From positions 1-20,975 of the forward strand of contig CAKVCJ010000005.1 of assembly GCA_934725655.1 (NCBI GenBank): a stretch of 20,975 bases of DNA, read 5' to 3'. The translations under genes and the position numbers were made by a program. The notes below the pieces were generated by a model. The model saw only the letters and a program-made list of their open reading frames with translations, did no database searches and was not told the origin of the DNA. This stretch comes from an uncultured Brachyspira sp. (GTDB lineage: Bacteria; Spirochaetota; Brachyspiria; Brachyspirales; Brachyspiraceae). Positions 1 to 9,263 of this stretch are shown one piece after another; position 1 is the first letter of the stretch, and the number at the start of each line of letters is the position of its first letter.

Positions 1-230
1 TAATTGTTTTTCTTGACTTAATTTACTGCGTTTCATACTTAAATTTTAACAAATTTAAGTTATCTAGGACAGCCCCTTAAATTTTAAAACTTTTATTACA
101 TTCCTCACCCATTATTTTTGATTGTTTTTATTTATAATTTTAACTTTTATTTTTTTACTTGCTTAAACAGAATTTAAAAGCACCCACCCTAACGTTATTT
201 AAATTTAGAATTTATTAAGCCGCACGATGA
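1..230. other. Gene-free left end with short repeats
   Basis: No credible coding region is visible on either strand. The stretch holds two direct copies of CTTAAATTTTAA (38-49 and 76-87) and an inverted pair AAATTTAAG (51-59) / CTTAAATTT (76-84) around a 16-nt loop. A slightly GC-richer patch near 180-226 (a run like AAAGCACCCACCCT followed by CGCACG) looks like a dispersed intergenic repeat, but no second copy of it is in this window. Confidence 0.4.
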
Positions 231-273
231 ATAAAAAAGTAGTTAATAACTATAAAATAAATTATTAACTACT
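231..273 (-). terminator. Intrinsic terminator after the DUF4132 gene
   Basis: On the minus strand a perfect 12-bp stem (AGTAGTTAATAA at 238-249 with TTATTAACTACT at 262-273, 12-nt loop) is followed directly by a run of T. It lies about 40 nt beyond the stop of the minus-strand coding region. An outer pair CGCACG (221-226) / CGTGCG (296-301) brackets it and may extend the fold. Confidence 0.65.
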
Positions 274-313
274 CTATATTCTTTTATCTAATTACCGTGC
301 GTATTAAATAATT

Positions 314-3300
314 TTATTCACCAAAAATACCCTTCACTATGCTGTAAATTGATGAAGCAAATCTTTTATTCACCTTTAGCGGATTAATCAAAGTCTCAAT
401 GCCCTCATCAATCTCACAAAACTCAATGTCTCCAAAACCAACATCTTCATTAGCGTCCATTCCGAAATACATATAGTCAAATGAAATGTGAACTGATATA
501 TTAAGATAAGTGTCTTTTAATATGTACTCAGAGAAACTTCCTCCGTCCATAGTTTAACCCCTTGCCATGTCATACTTACTTGCTAATGACATTAATACTC
601 CTGCTTTTATTGTTTTTGAATTAAGAGAATTAATCCTATCTTCGGCAATGTCTTTTTCTGTAATCTCTTCATACTTCAAATTAAGCTGCTCTATTGGCTG
701 AACTATCTCATAATCGGATAATTGAGTTTTCCATTTCTCTATAGTATTAGAATCTAATTCTAATGGGTGAACTAAAGTTATTAAGCTATCTTCTTTTAAA
801 GTGTATTCTTCTTCGTCAACAGTGTTAAATGTGCCATCTTCCATATACCTAAAACTTTCTATTAGATTGTTGTTTTCATCATAAACACCCCAAATGAGTT
901 TCAAAGCAAATATATTCATTATTGGGTTTTCAACAAATACGGTTTTAAAATTATTGTAAGTCCATTTCCTTCCGTTTAATAGCACTTTTTGAAGCCTTAT
1001 TTTTTGGCTCTGTATTAAAGTCTTTATTTCTTTTTTTAGAGTAGTGTATTCTTTTTTGGCACTGTCTGCTTCTGCTTTATCGTCTTTGCTGTTTGGGGCA
1101 GGAAGTGATTTTATTATCTTTTCTTTCTCATTGTCTGTAATTGTAAGTTCAAGATTATTGTTTATTGATAATGTAAAAGTTCTTTTAGCTTCTCCGCCGT
1201 AGTTTAGAACTTTTTCGCCTTTTTGACTAAATCCAAAATTAGGTATTATTCTGTCCGAAAGCTCATCGGCGGTCATATCAAGCATATAGGCTGCATTCTC
1301 CATTGTCTCTATTGCAACTTCTTTTATTTTTGCAGTAGGAGCTTTTCTTGTGAGAGAGTCCACTAATATTAATGCATAGTTCTTTCCGTTTAATGCCATA
1401 CATCTTATAATAAATCCTGCCATAACAGTGCGTGAACCTTTTGCAAACTCTTTTATGAGTGGATAAACCTTATCTATTTTCAAATCATCAGAATATATCA
1501 AATAAGGTATTAATATATTTTTCTTTGCAGCTTCATAATTAGAATCGCTCCAATAACTATAAAGACTCTCCAAAGCATCGGTAAATGAAGCAGTATCAAG
1601 AATTTCAGCAAGCATGTCGCAGTCCTTTAATCTTGCAGGCTCTACTAAATTCATATACTACATAACAATATATTTAAATATTCTCTCATCAGCCTCTTTA
1701 CCGTTTTTGTATAAAACTTTTGTAAACTTAACATCATCTAAAAACTTTATATTTTTCTCATAGTTTTTGTTGTAGTAAGTGTCAATAAATTCTAACGCCT
1801 CATCAATACTTTTGAAATTGTCGCCGTATTTTTTTAAGTTCCAATTCTTAATAATATTTTTTAAAGCCCCTTTAAGCTCTGAAGACTTTACTTTTTCAGA
1901 CATCTTTTCGACATAAGGTCTTGTAATAGCTTCATTATCAGAAATAACTTTAATACAATGCCTTTTAACTTCGGCTCTCTTGGTATTTTCAAGAATCGTA
2001 TAAACTAAATGATAATCATTATAATTATATTTATTATATGTCTTTAATATATCTAAGGCTGTATTTTTATTGCCTGCTATATTATCCTTTATAAACTTAT
2101 CATCATTTAATATATTTAGCACTTCATCAAAATAGCTTTTAAATAATTCATCTTTCACGCTATTTATAATAACATTATTATTTTCATCTAAGCATCTAAG
2201 CTCTCTATATAATGTAGGAAGATATTTTCCGCCAGGGTTATAATAACAATTTGAAAGATCTCCTGCATAATCAAAATAGTATGATAATAAGATTTCTTTT
2301 AATGTAATATTTAATTCTTTATTATTTAATAAACTATCAATAACTTCTTTTAAAGTTTTACTTCCTATAGCCGCCTGCACTTCTATATATTTTCTTATTC
2401 CAAGCTGAATTGGTAAATATTTAAAAATATCAAGAGCAAACTTTTTATAGTTTTTCATTTCTTCAACATCATAATTAAATAAAGAGTATAAAAAATAAAG
2501 CTCTGTATCAAAACTATATTCAGGGAGACCAGTTCCCCATCTGCTACTACCATATAGATTGTATGAATTTTTTTTGCTTGTATAATAATCTATAAGCTCA
2601 TCAAAGCATTTATTTTTATCTTTATCAAATATTTCTTCAATATTTTCTGTAGAACTGAGAGTAGGTCTTTTAGCATATTTATTAAATTTATCTTCTGTAA
2701 ATTTATTAACTATAGTTTGTAATACACTTACTGCCTTTTTTAAATTATTTGTGTCTATTTTATTATCATTATATTCTAATAAAACGCTGCTAAGTATTAT
2801 GAATATTCTTTTGTTTCTATCATTATTTCTATTCTTATTATAGCTATCACTATTTAAACTGTTTTCTACAAAATTATAAATTTTATAAAAATCTTCTTTA
2901 TGATTCAAATATAAATCTCTTGCCCCATAAATGAAGTTATAACGATGATAATCCTCAAAATGCTGTGCTATAAATGTAAAATCATTTGGATAATTTATAG
3001 CTTTAAAGAATTTCTCTCTAGCTTTATAAGGATTGTTATAATCTAATAATCTTAAATGGTATCCAAGTATAATATTCATGTCAATGATATATTCTTCATG
3101 TTTATTAAGAACTTCTATAAATTTATTTTTTACAGCTTCATTTTTATCTAAAATAGCAGCAATTACATTTAAAGTGTCATAAAGATTAGGAAGAACATCG
3201 AATGATTTTATAGCCGCATTAATATATTTTTCATCGCATTCTTTATTATTTTTTATCACAGAACATATTGCAATCAATGGTATTACAGCATCTCTGTCCA

Positions 3301-3778
3301 TTTTTTTTAATATTTTTTTATTATCATTGTTATTAATAATATCAATATATTTATCTGTATATTCTTGAAACTCTTTACTGAAGTATTTATTAAAATTTTC
3401 AAAAACTTTATATATTGAACCTTGACCATATAGAGTTCTTACATTCTCTTTATATTTTTTCTCATATCCATAAGCAAGATATCTGAGTGATTTTTCAAAA
3501 TCTCTATTAACTATATAATCAAAAATAACATATCTAGTTCCGCCTTCTCCTTCCTTATCTTTTCCATAAATAAGTATCTTCATAAAATGTTCGTATCTTT
3601 TCTTTAATTTCTCATCTTCTATAGAAAAATAATCTTTCAAAACTTCATCTTGGCCACGAAAATAATCATAAGTACTCCTATTTATTTTGCTTAAATCATT
3701 TGTAGATTCGCATGTTTTTATATTATCCACTATATAAGAGTCTTCATAATATTGTTCAAGTTTTTTTTCTAAGTCCAT
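314..3778 (-). pseudogene. DUF4132-type protein gene broken by two in-frame stops
   Basis: Three consecutive minus-strand open segments (3778-1658, 1654-554, 550-314) lie in exactly the same reading frame. Only TAG at 1658-1660 and TAA at 554-556 separate them, so together they form one gene of about 1,154 codons. The start is the ATG at 3776-3778, preceded by GGAGG with 5-nt spacing; the open frame runs 39 codons further upstream but has no other good ribosome site. The middle segment matches my recollection of the DUF4132 pattern (R-K-W near residue 225, an IWG motif, an EDGTF motif, HPLEL and a W-to-Q tail), and such proteins are usually 1,000-1,200 aa. The last 78 codons read naturally as the C-terminus. 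Neither internal ATG is well explained as an independent start: the one at 1654 has no Shine-Dalgarno, although the one at 550 has AAGGGG. The function of DUF4132 (WGR/MolR-like proteins) is not settled. Family assignment is moderate; the frame continuity is certain. Confidence 0.75.
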
Positions 3779-3882
3779 AACATCCTCCATATGTTTTTTA
3801 ATTATATACATTTTTAACAAATAATAAAATATAAAAATTGAATATATTTTATACTGATAAACAAAATATAAACTAAAAATTA

Positions 3883-3911
3883 TTGAACAATACATAAATT
3901 AATAATATAAT
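3883..3911 (+). promoter_or_regulatory. Sigma-70-type promoter of the YnjE-like gene
   Basis: TTGAAC at 3883-3888 and a perfect TATAAT at 3906-3911 are separated by 17 nt, 31 nt before the ATG at 3942. An AGGAG ribosome site lies at 3928-3932. The opposite strand carries a TATAAT (revcomp of 3801-3806) for the divergent DUF4132 gene, but with no clear -35 box. Confidence 0.75.
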
Positions 3912-3941
3912 TTATAAAAATATTTTTAGGAGAAACAAAAA

Positions 3942-4910
3942 ATGAAAAAACTGTCTTTACTTTTTGTATTATTTTTATTTTTATCATGCGGAAAAACAGA
4001 AACAACAAATCAAACAACATCTCAAACAGATTCAGTAAATGCTGCCCCTGTAGAAAAGCAGAGAGTGTATGTAACTGCTGATTGGGTGAAGAGTGTTATA
4101 GACGGAAATCAGAGTCAGTCATCAAATTATGTGATTTTAGAAGCTTCTTGGGGAGAGCCAAGTGCAGATTATAAGAAAGCCCATATACCAGGTGCTTTGC
4201 ATATAAATACAGACTTAATAGAAGAACCTAATTATTGGAATGTGAGAACTCCTCAAGAAATAGAACAGGTTATGAAAGATTTCGGAATATCAAAAGACAC
4301 TGCTGTAATAATTTATGGAGAGCCTTCTCCTGCTGCAAGAGTTGCTGTTACATTTCTTTGGGCTGGAGTTGAAGAAGTTCATATATTAGACGGCAATTTG
4401 AAAGCTTGGACTGATATGGGATATGCTGCTTCTAATAATGATGAAAAAGCTGCACCTATAGAAGATGTTGGAGTAAAAGTTCCTGCTCATCCTGAATATA
4501 TTATCTCACTTCCTGAACAAATAATAGAAAAACAAAAAGACCCTAATTTTAAGCTTGTGAGCATAAGAAGCTGGGACGAGTTTATAGGTAAAATAAGCGG
4601 TTATAGCTATATAGAAAAAGTTGGAGAGCCTAAGGGAGCTGTTTGGGGAAGAGATGAATTTGATTATGTTGATGATAATGGAAAAGTTATAAGCATAGAT
4701 GAAGCACAAAAGATATGGAATGAATGGGGAGTAACTAAAGATAATGAAATATCATTCTACTGCGGAACTGGCTGGAGGGCTGCTATACCATTTTTAATAG
4801 CCTATCAGGAAGGCTGGACTAATGTAACTTTGTTTGACGGCGGTTGGTATGTATGGCAGATGAACCCTGAACTTCCTATTCAATTAGGAGACCCTAGAAC
4901 TAATAATTAA
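3942..4910 (+). CDS. Double-rhodanese lipoprotein, YnjE-like sulfurtransferase
   Basis: This is a 322-aa exported thiosulfate sulfurtransferase-type protein. A short hydrophobic signal ends in FLSC, so C16 should be lipidated and the protein held on the outer face of the inner membrane or in the periplasm. Two rhodanese domains follow, about 40-150 and 175-310. The first has no catalytic Cys: the loop position reads Y125-G126-E127. The second carries the active loop YCGTGWR with C274, then a DGGW motif. A CGTGWR loop and an inactive upstream domain are typical of E. coli YnjE as I recall it. YnjE sits in the ydjXYZ-ynj operon, and YdjX/Y/Z-like genes lie nearby here on the other strand, which supports a shared pathway. 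The gene has its own promoter and terminator, so it forms a monocistronic unit. The substrate in vivo is unknown; sulfane sulfur transfer is the family role. Confidence 0.85.
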   Translation: MKKLSLLFVLFLFLSCGKTETTNQTTSQTDSVNAAPVEKQRVYVTADWVKSVIDGNQSQSSNYVILEASWGEPSADYKKAHIPGALHINTDLIEEPNYWNVRTPQEIEQVMKDFGISKDTAVIIYGEPSPAARVAVTFLWAGVEEVHILDGNLKAWTDMGYAASNNDEKAAPIEDVGVKVPAHPEYIISLPEQIIEKQKDPNFKLVSIRSWDEFIGKISGYSYIEKVGEPKGAVWGRDEFDYVDDNGKVISIDEAQKIWNEWGVTKDNEISFYCGTGWRAAIPFLIAYQEGWTNVTLFDGGWYVWQMNPELPIQLGDPRTNN

Positions 4911-4942
4911 TTTATTTTAGGAATTATCACATATATTATTAT

Positions 4943-4974
4943 AAGCGGGCATTCTTTTTTTATGTCCGCTTTTA
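4943..4974 (+). terminator. Intrinsic terminator after the YnjE-like gene
   Basis: AAGCGGGCAT (4943-4952) pairs with ATGTCCGCTT (4962-4971) with one G-T wobble around a T-rich loop, followed by a T-rich tract. It lies 33 nt after the stop codon, between converging genes. It may also slow minus-strand transcripts from 5022, though the T-run on that side is poor. Confidence 0.8.
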
Positions 4975-5021
4975 TTTTTTATTTTATTATTTTATATCGT
5001 TATAATTATTATTTTTATTAT

Positions 5022-5459
5022 CTATATTCTTATAATAGATTTTGATGTCATAAAATATACTGCTGTTTTTATAAACTCCGCTGCATAAGCTATAAAAAAT
5101 ATTAATGACATATAATAATATGATAATAATGTCTTTTGAGAAAATATATTAAAAAAAGAAATTAATAGCATGCCAAATAAAAACAATGAAATATTTAATA
5201 CATATAAATATCTGCTAAGCTTTTTTTTGATGATATAAATAAACATCGCTATAGAAAGTATAATTATAATTAAAACTATAATCGAAGCAATATTAATAAC
5301 ATTTTCCATATTATAAATGCTGTTTAATTTATTGTTGGTATATACAAAATGACGCATTACCCCCATTTTCTTTTTAGAGAGAACATGCAAAACAAAAGCT
5401 AATATTACAAATAAAACTTGAACTATAGTTATTAAAGCAAATAATATTTTTTTAATCAT
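5022..5459 (-). CDS. Small four-helix membrane protein, unknown function
   Basis: I do not recognise this 145-aa protein. It has an N-terminal hydrophobic helix after MIKK, a polar stretch (about 28-52) and three further hydrophobic segments (about 54-78, 84-107 and 115-137), giving about four membrane spans. It contains no Cys and no charged motif that suggests an enzyme. The start ATG has an AGGA-type ribosome site about 8 nt upstream. It lies downstream of the Fe-S gene on the same strand but is separated by 249 bp holding a composite repeat, so membership in the operon is uncertain. It resembles the 139-aa protein at 8085-8504 only in size and number of helices. Confidence 0.65.
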   Translation of the reverse strand: MIKKILFALITIVQVLFVILAFVLHVLSKKKMGVMRHFVYTNNKLNSIYNMENVINIASIIVLIIIILSIAMFIYIIKKKLSRYLYVLNISLFLFGMLLISFFNIFSQKTLLSYYYMSLIFFIAYAAEFIKTAVYFMTSKSIIRI

Positions 5460-5573
5460 TTTTAATCCTATTTTTTATAAGTGTTTACAAAAATCAATTT
5501 ATATATACATGAAAAACTATATTTTGTCATATAAGTATTATCTTATATTTTGGCTAAAAATGCAGTTGTTTTG

Positions 5574-5694
5574 CTTCTTTTATACCAATACCACAGGCAC
5601 TTCCTACGGTCGTAAAAGAAGTGGGGTGTGGGGCAAAGCCCCATAAACATTTTAAATTTAAAAATATAATTTTTGGCAAACTTAAAAAGTTTCA
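5574..5694. repeat. Composite repeat with three hairpins
   Basis: This 249-bp gap (5460-5708) holds a much GC-richer patch than its surroundings. Visible structure: CTTCTTTTA (5574-5582) pairs perfectly with TAAAAGAAG (5613-5621); TGGGGC-AAA-GCCCCA forms a tight hairpin at 5629-5643; AAACTT/AAGTTT pair at about 5680-5694. The loop of the first hairpin carries GGCACTTCCT (5596-5605), which recurs twice in the broken transposase at 18731-18759. None of the hairpins is followed by a T-run on the minus strand, so this is better read as a dispersed repeat than as a terminator. Confidence 0.6.
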
Positions 5695-5708
5695 GTATAT
5701 ATTATTTC

Positions 5709-6716
5709 TTATAATTTAAAAAACTTAAATAAAGCTCTCCTTAGTAAAGAAGTTTTATTTTTTATTTTCAAATTATCCATATTAAACATATCAAGTAAAA
5801 TATGATGAATATTTTTTATATTATGCCTATTAAAATTACCCGCACAAGTAGCACAGTAAACATATAACTCATTAATATTCTTGCCTTTAAGTTTATCTAT
5901 AAAACCCTCTGCCAATTCTCTTTCATTAGAAATAGCACACCCCCCAAGCCCGCAGCAATTAATATCATTTATCTCTTTTATTTTATCTTTATCCAAAATT
6001 TTTAATATAGAATCTCTTATATACTTTGTTTCTTTATCTGGGCAAGGCACAAAAAGATTTATCTCTTCTTTATTATTTAAATGATTCAAATTAAACTTAA
6101 GTCCAAGCTCATTCATCTTCTCATATATAGTGATAATTTTTATATTAATTCTTGGCTTTAAAAAATAATAACAATTAGGACATAAAGTTATTATCTCCTT
6201 AACTCCATTTGAAAGCATATTCTCTTCTAATTTTTTTATTATATTTGCTTCATATTCTTCTATGCCCAACTCAGCTATAGGTTTTCCGCAGCAGTCAAAT
6301 ACTACTCCAATATTATATTCTTTTTTAAACTTATATAATATATCTCTTAAAGCATCAGGATAAAATGATGAGAAATTACACCCCGGAAAAATTATAGACT
6401 CGCTTATTACATTACTATAGTTTTTAAATATATAATCTTTTTTCTCAAACAGTAAAGACTTATATTTTTTTTCTATTTTCTTTTTGTTATTTTTAGATGA
6501 TTCTATTTTGCTATGCCTCAAAGATAAAGATATCTTAGAGCCGTCTATATCCTTAGGGCACACTGTCTTACAATCATTACACAAAAAACAATGATATGCC
6601 AAATCTTCCCTTTTAGAAAAACCTTCCAAATCCATATTATACTTAGTTAAAAAACTGCATTTTTTTATGCATCTGTTGCAATGAATACAGTCTTTCACAT
6701 TATCTGGCATCTTCAT
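5709..6716 (-). CDS. Fe-S oxidoreductase with two 4Fe-4S sites and two CCG domains
   Basis: This 335-aa cytoplasmic protein is built like GlpC/LutA/HdrB-type electron-transfer proteins. Two ferredoxin-like clusters are bound by C10-C13-C16-C20 and C43-C46-C49-C53, the latter ending in CP. Then come two cysteine-rich CCG modules: the first with PGC, DCCGKP and a later CPNC, the second with PCPD, NCCGLGGC and CATC. CCG modules commonly hold non-cubane 4Fe-4S clusters or act on thiol/disulfide substrates. The start ATG has AAGGA 7 nt upstream; a second ATG lies two codons in. It begins 10 nt after the glycosyltransferase stop, so it is the last well-linked gene of the operon. Its job here is probably to supply or take electrons, perhaps for the radical SAM protein or a sulfur redox step, but no partner is shown by sequence. 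No flavin domain is present. Confidence 0.85.
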   Translation of the reverse strand: MKMPDNVKDCIHCNRCIKKCSFLTKYNMDLEGFSKREDLAYHCFLCNDCKTVCPKDIDGSKISLSLRHSKIESSKNNKKKIEKKYKSLLFEKKDYIFKNYSNVISESIIFPGCNFSSFYPDALRDILYKFKKEYNIGVVFDCCGKPIAELGIEEYEANIIKKLEENMLSNGVKEIITLCPNCYYFLKPRINIKIITIYEKMNELGLKFNLNHLNNKEEINLFVPCPDKETKYIRDSILKILDKDKIKEINDINCCGLGGCAISNERELAEGFIDKLKGKNINELYVYCATCAGNFNRHNIKNIHHILLDMFNMDNLKIKNKTSLLRRALFKFFKL

Positions 6717-6726
6717 AAAAAAATCC

Positions 6727-7410
6727 TTATTTCATATTATTATATATATTAGCTATCTTTTCTATATCTTCATTATTTCTAAACATATGCTGAAGCTTCT
6801 GCATACAAATCATGGTATTTATAATGCCATTTTTTTCAAACCTTCTTGCAGATGAAGTTATATATGAATCAATAGCCTTTATTGGACAAACTTTTTTTAA
6901 TTTTATAGACAATTTATAATCTTCCATAAGAGCTATATCATCAAACATTCCTATATAATTAAATAACTCTTTCTTTATAAATATACCCTGATCTCCAAAA
7001 GCTATATGCCTTAATGAAACTCTCAAATTAGAAAAAAATCCGCATATATACATTAATATTTTTCTGCTGTCAAATTTTATTTTTAAACACCCTGCATTAT
7101 TAGTTTTAATAAAGTTTTCTATTTTTATTAAAACATCTTTTTCTAAAATGCTGTCAGAATGCAAAAATAAAAGAATGTCGTATCTACTCTCTTTAGCTCC
7201 ATTATTTAATTGCTTAGCCCTCCCCTTTTGAGAATGAACTATTTTATAATTATTTTTTATTATGCTGTTTAATATGCTTAATGTTTTATCGCTGCTTCCA
7301 CCGTCAGAGAATATAACTTCAAACTCCCCTTCAAGCTCATTTAAATTATTTATCAATTTTTCTATTGTATTTTCTTCATTTAAAATAGGTATGATTATAG
7401 AAACAGACAC
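6727..7410 (-). CDS. Family 2 glycosyltransferase, TIGR04283 (rSAM/selenodomain-associated) type
   Basis: This 227-aa soluble GT-A transferase lacks membrane helices. Motifs: the N-terminal nucleotide-sugar fold MSVSIIIPILNEE, SDGGSSD at 35-41, the family-marking GRAKQLNNGA, LHSDS as the DXD-like metal site, GDQGIF and MEDYKLS with the catalytic acidic residues, and RRFEKNG near the end. The GRA-x-Q-x-N-x-GA motif is what I associate with TIGR04283, described as transferase 2 associated with the rSAM/selenodomain protein. The start codon is GTG (7408-7410), with AGGA about 9 nt upstream. It lies 18 nt after the stop of its TIGR04282-type partner, which is the usual pairing. Donor and acceptor are unknown. 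Placing it with the arsS-like gene at 12439 rests on family knowledge. Confidence 0.85.
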   Translation of the reverse strand: MSVSIIIPILNEENTIEKLINNLNELEGEFEVIFSDGGSSDKTLSILNSIIKNNYKIVHSQKGRAKQLNNGAKESRYDILLFLHSDSILEKDVLIKIENFIKTNNAGCLKIKFDSRKILMYICGFFSNLRVSLRHIAFGDQGIFIKKELFNYIGMFDDIALMEDYKLSIKLKKVCPIKAIDSYITSSARRFEKNGIINTMICMQKLQHMFRNNEDIEKIANIYNNMK

Positions 7411-7428
7411 TTAAACAAATCCTAATTA

Positions 7429-8088
7429 TTATAAATTAATGCTTTTTAAAAAATTACTTGTATTTATTATTTTTTTATCATTATTTATTCTGCTATTTAA
7501 AGCCAATAAATCATCATATTCATCAACATCATGCCTTTTTTCTATAAGATAATATTTCAAATTAATATTTTCTATAGCAGCTAAAATATTATTAAGAGTG
7601 CCGCTATTAACTTTTACTATTATATCATTATATTCTTTCATTCCTACTAAATAATATCCACCGTCATAGCTAGGCCCAAATACAAAATCATTATTATCCA
7701 ATAACTCAAAAGAATTAATAATATCTTTTTCATCTATCTCTGGTATATCAGTTCCTATTAATATGCACTTCTTATAGCCAAGAGAAAATACTTCTTTCAT
7801 AGAATTATATATTTTTTCGTTTTCATTAGGAGAGTTTATTTCTTGTTTTATATATGTTCTCTCATCATAAAATATTTCTTTTAATATATTCAAATCCCCT
7901 TCAGGATTATATGCTATTATAATATCAATATTATTTTGTTTTAAACTTATAATTTTTTTATATATATCTTTTAAAAAACATTTATGAAGATTGCAGCATT
8001 CCTCAGCAGATAATTTTTTCTGAAGCCTAGTTTTTGTTTTGCCTGCAATAGGTATTCTTGTAAATATTATTAGAGCATTAGATTTCAT
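7429..8088 (-). CDS. CofC-like transferase, DUF2064/TIGR04282 (rSAM/selenodomain-associated) type
   Basis: This 219-aa protein has a nucleotidyltransferase/GT-A-like fold. The N-terminal TRIPIAGKTKTRL (10-22) is the nucleotide-binding motif of the family. GTDIP follows in the middle, and the strongly conserved GPSYDGGYYLVGM region comes after it. These motifs fit DUF2064/TIGR04282, described as transferase 1 of the rSAM/selenodomain set and related to CofC. The ATG overlaps the TGA of the upstream membrane gene (shared ATGA at 8085-8088), which points to translational coupling. Together with the next gene it would activate and transfer a sugar or similar group. Neither substrate can be read from the sequence. 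Confidence 0.85.
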   Translation of the reverse strand: MKSNALIIFTRIPIAGKTKTRLQKKLSAEECCNLHKCFLKDIYKKIISLKQNNIDIIIAYNPEGDLNILKEIFYDERTYIKQEINSPNENEKIYNSMKEVFSLGYKKCILIGTDIPEIDEKDIINSFELLDNNDFVFGPSYDGGYYLVGMKEYNDIIVKVNSGTLNNILAAIENINLKYYLIEKRHDVDEYDDLLALNSRINNDKKIINTSNFLKSINL

Positions 8089-8504
8089 TTAGATTCACTT
8101 ATTTTATTTTTTATTAATTTTTTTGTTAAAGATGAAATTAATATAATTAAAATACCGCCGAACATAAATATAAACAAAGCTATGTTAATAGTGTTTAATT
8201 TTAATAATCTCTTAGCATACAAACCATCTCTTATAATAGAAGAAGGAGTATATAATATAGCAGAAGGCGATAATATCATTAAAGCAATTATAAAACATAT
8301 AATAAGATTGATAAGCGAGAATATCGAATATTTTTTAATAATATGTTTATTAATGAAAGCAAATATAATAAACATCAAAGCCCATATTATAAAAAAGCAT
8401 AAACCTATATTCATACGCATTTCAAGCCATACATTTTTAAACATAATAAAAGAAATAATCATAGCCCATAAAAAAGTATTATATAGTACAATAAAATATC
8501 TCAC
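8085..8504 (-). CDS. Small four-helix membrane protein in the operon
   Basis: I do not recognise this 139-aa protein. It shows about four hydrophobic segments (roughly 5-22, 32-52, 61-80 and 104-126) and a lysine-rich cytoplasmic tail (KKLIKNK). The start is a GTG at 8502-8504 with AAGGA 7 nt upstream. It sits between the YdjY-like lipoprotein gene (23-nt gap) and the TIGR04282-type transferase (4-nt overlap), so it is almost certainly co-expressed with them. It may anchor the soluble transferases or take part in lipid-linked transfer; that is inference from position. Confidence 0.75.
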   Translation of the reverse strand: MRYFIVLYNTFLWAMIISFIMFKNVWLEMRMNIGLCFFIIWALMFIIFAFINKHIIKKYSIFSLINLIICFIIALMILSPSAILYTPSSIIRDGLYAKRLLKLNTINIALFIFMFGGILIILISSLTKKLIKNKISESK

Positions 8505-8527
8505 TTATCAATCCTTTTATACTTTAA

Positions 8528-9223
8528 TTATTTATCTTGAGCTATTCTAAATATAACAGAAACTCTTGTACCGTCTTTTGGCAATACATCTTCTCTGCCA
8601 TATCTGCCTATTTTTTTCATTTCAACAGCACCAGTTTCATAAGCAGCATCGCTTGTTATACCAACAGCACAACTATCAAGACATAATATACATCCTGTTC
8701 TTTTTGCTTTAGCATTCTCTATATTTCCGCCGAATCTAATATCCATAGGTCTTTCATCATCTGATCTTATTATTTCAGCAAAAGGAATCTCTTTGCCCAA
8801 ACCATCCCAAGTAACATATACATCTAATTTTTGTCCATCAACTGTTTTTTCTAATTTCATATCTTCCATAGTTAGATTATTGCCTGGCACTGCTCCTATA
8901 TCGATTAAAGCCTGATAGAACTCTCTCTCATCTGCTAATCCCCTTAAAACAGATTTATCGCCATTTGAACCCATATCAAATACAACGCCATGTCTTGTAG
9001 GCGAATTAAAATATTTGCCGTTTACTTCTGCTGCAATTATAACTTCTTTTTTTTCTGCATCTATTATAACAGGCTCTGCTCCCTCATCTCTTAATATAAC
9101 GCTTCCCATAGAATTAGTTAATTGAGTATCTGCAGACGCACTTGCAGATGATGACTGATTTCCGCATGACATCAACATTAGTGATAAAAATGCAGACAAA
9201 ATAATAATAATTTTTTTATTCAT
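8528..9223 (-). CDS. YdjY-like Cys-rich lipoprotein, copy 1
   Basis: This is a 231-aa lipoprotein. The signal MNKKIIIILSAFLSLMLMSC ends in a lipobox with C20. A low-complexity Ser/Ala linker follows, then a domain matching my recollection of E. coli YdjY: NGKYFNSPTRH near the front, an RFGGN motif, and the cysteine cluster TGCILCLDSC followed by GITSDAAY. The C-x2-C-x3-C arrangement could bind a metal or an Fe-S cluster; YdjY is usually annotated as ferredoxin-like. Ribosome site GGGAG lies 7 nt before the ATG. It is the downstream member of a tandem pair (copy 2 at 9264-9947) within the operon of TVP38-like genes, as YdjY sits between YdjX and YdjZ in E. coli. The biochemical role is not established. 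Confidence 0.85.
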   Translation of the reverse strand: MNKKIIIILSAFLSLMLMSCGNQSSSASASADTQLTNSMGSVILRDEGAEPVIIDAEKKEVIIAAEVNGKYFNSPTRHGVVFDMGSNGDKSVLRGLADEREFYQALIDIGAVPGNNLTMEDMKLEKTVDGQKLDVYVTWDGLGKEIPFAEIIRSDDERPMDIRFGGNIENAKAKRTGCILCLDSCAVGITSDAAYETGAVEMKKIGRYGREDVLPKDGTRVSVIFRIAQDK

Positions 9224-9263
9224 ACTGTTTCTCCCTTTAATTTTTTTATATAAATATGTTTAA

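Noticed and set aside
314..3778. Recoding of UAG as an amino acid to give one long protein
   Set aside because: The second break is UAA, and other genes in the window use TAA, TAG and TGA as normal stops, so a single recoded stop does not explain both breaks.
4506..4709. Minus-strand frame inside the YnjE-like gene
   Set aside because: It is antisense to the second rhodanese domain and has no motif or start signal.
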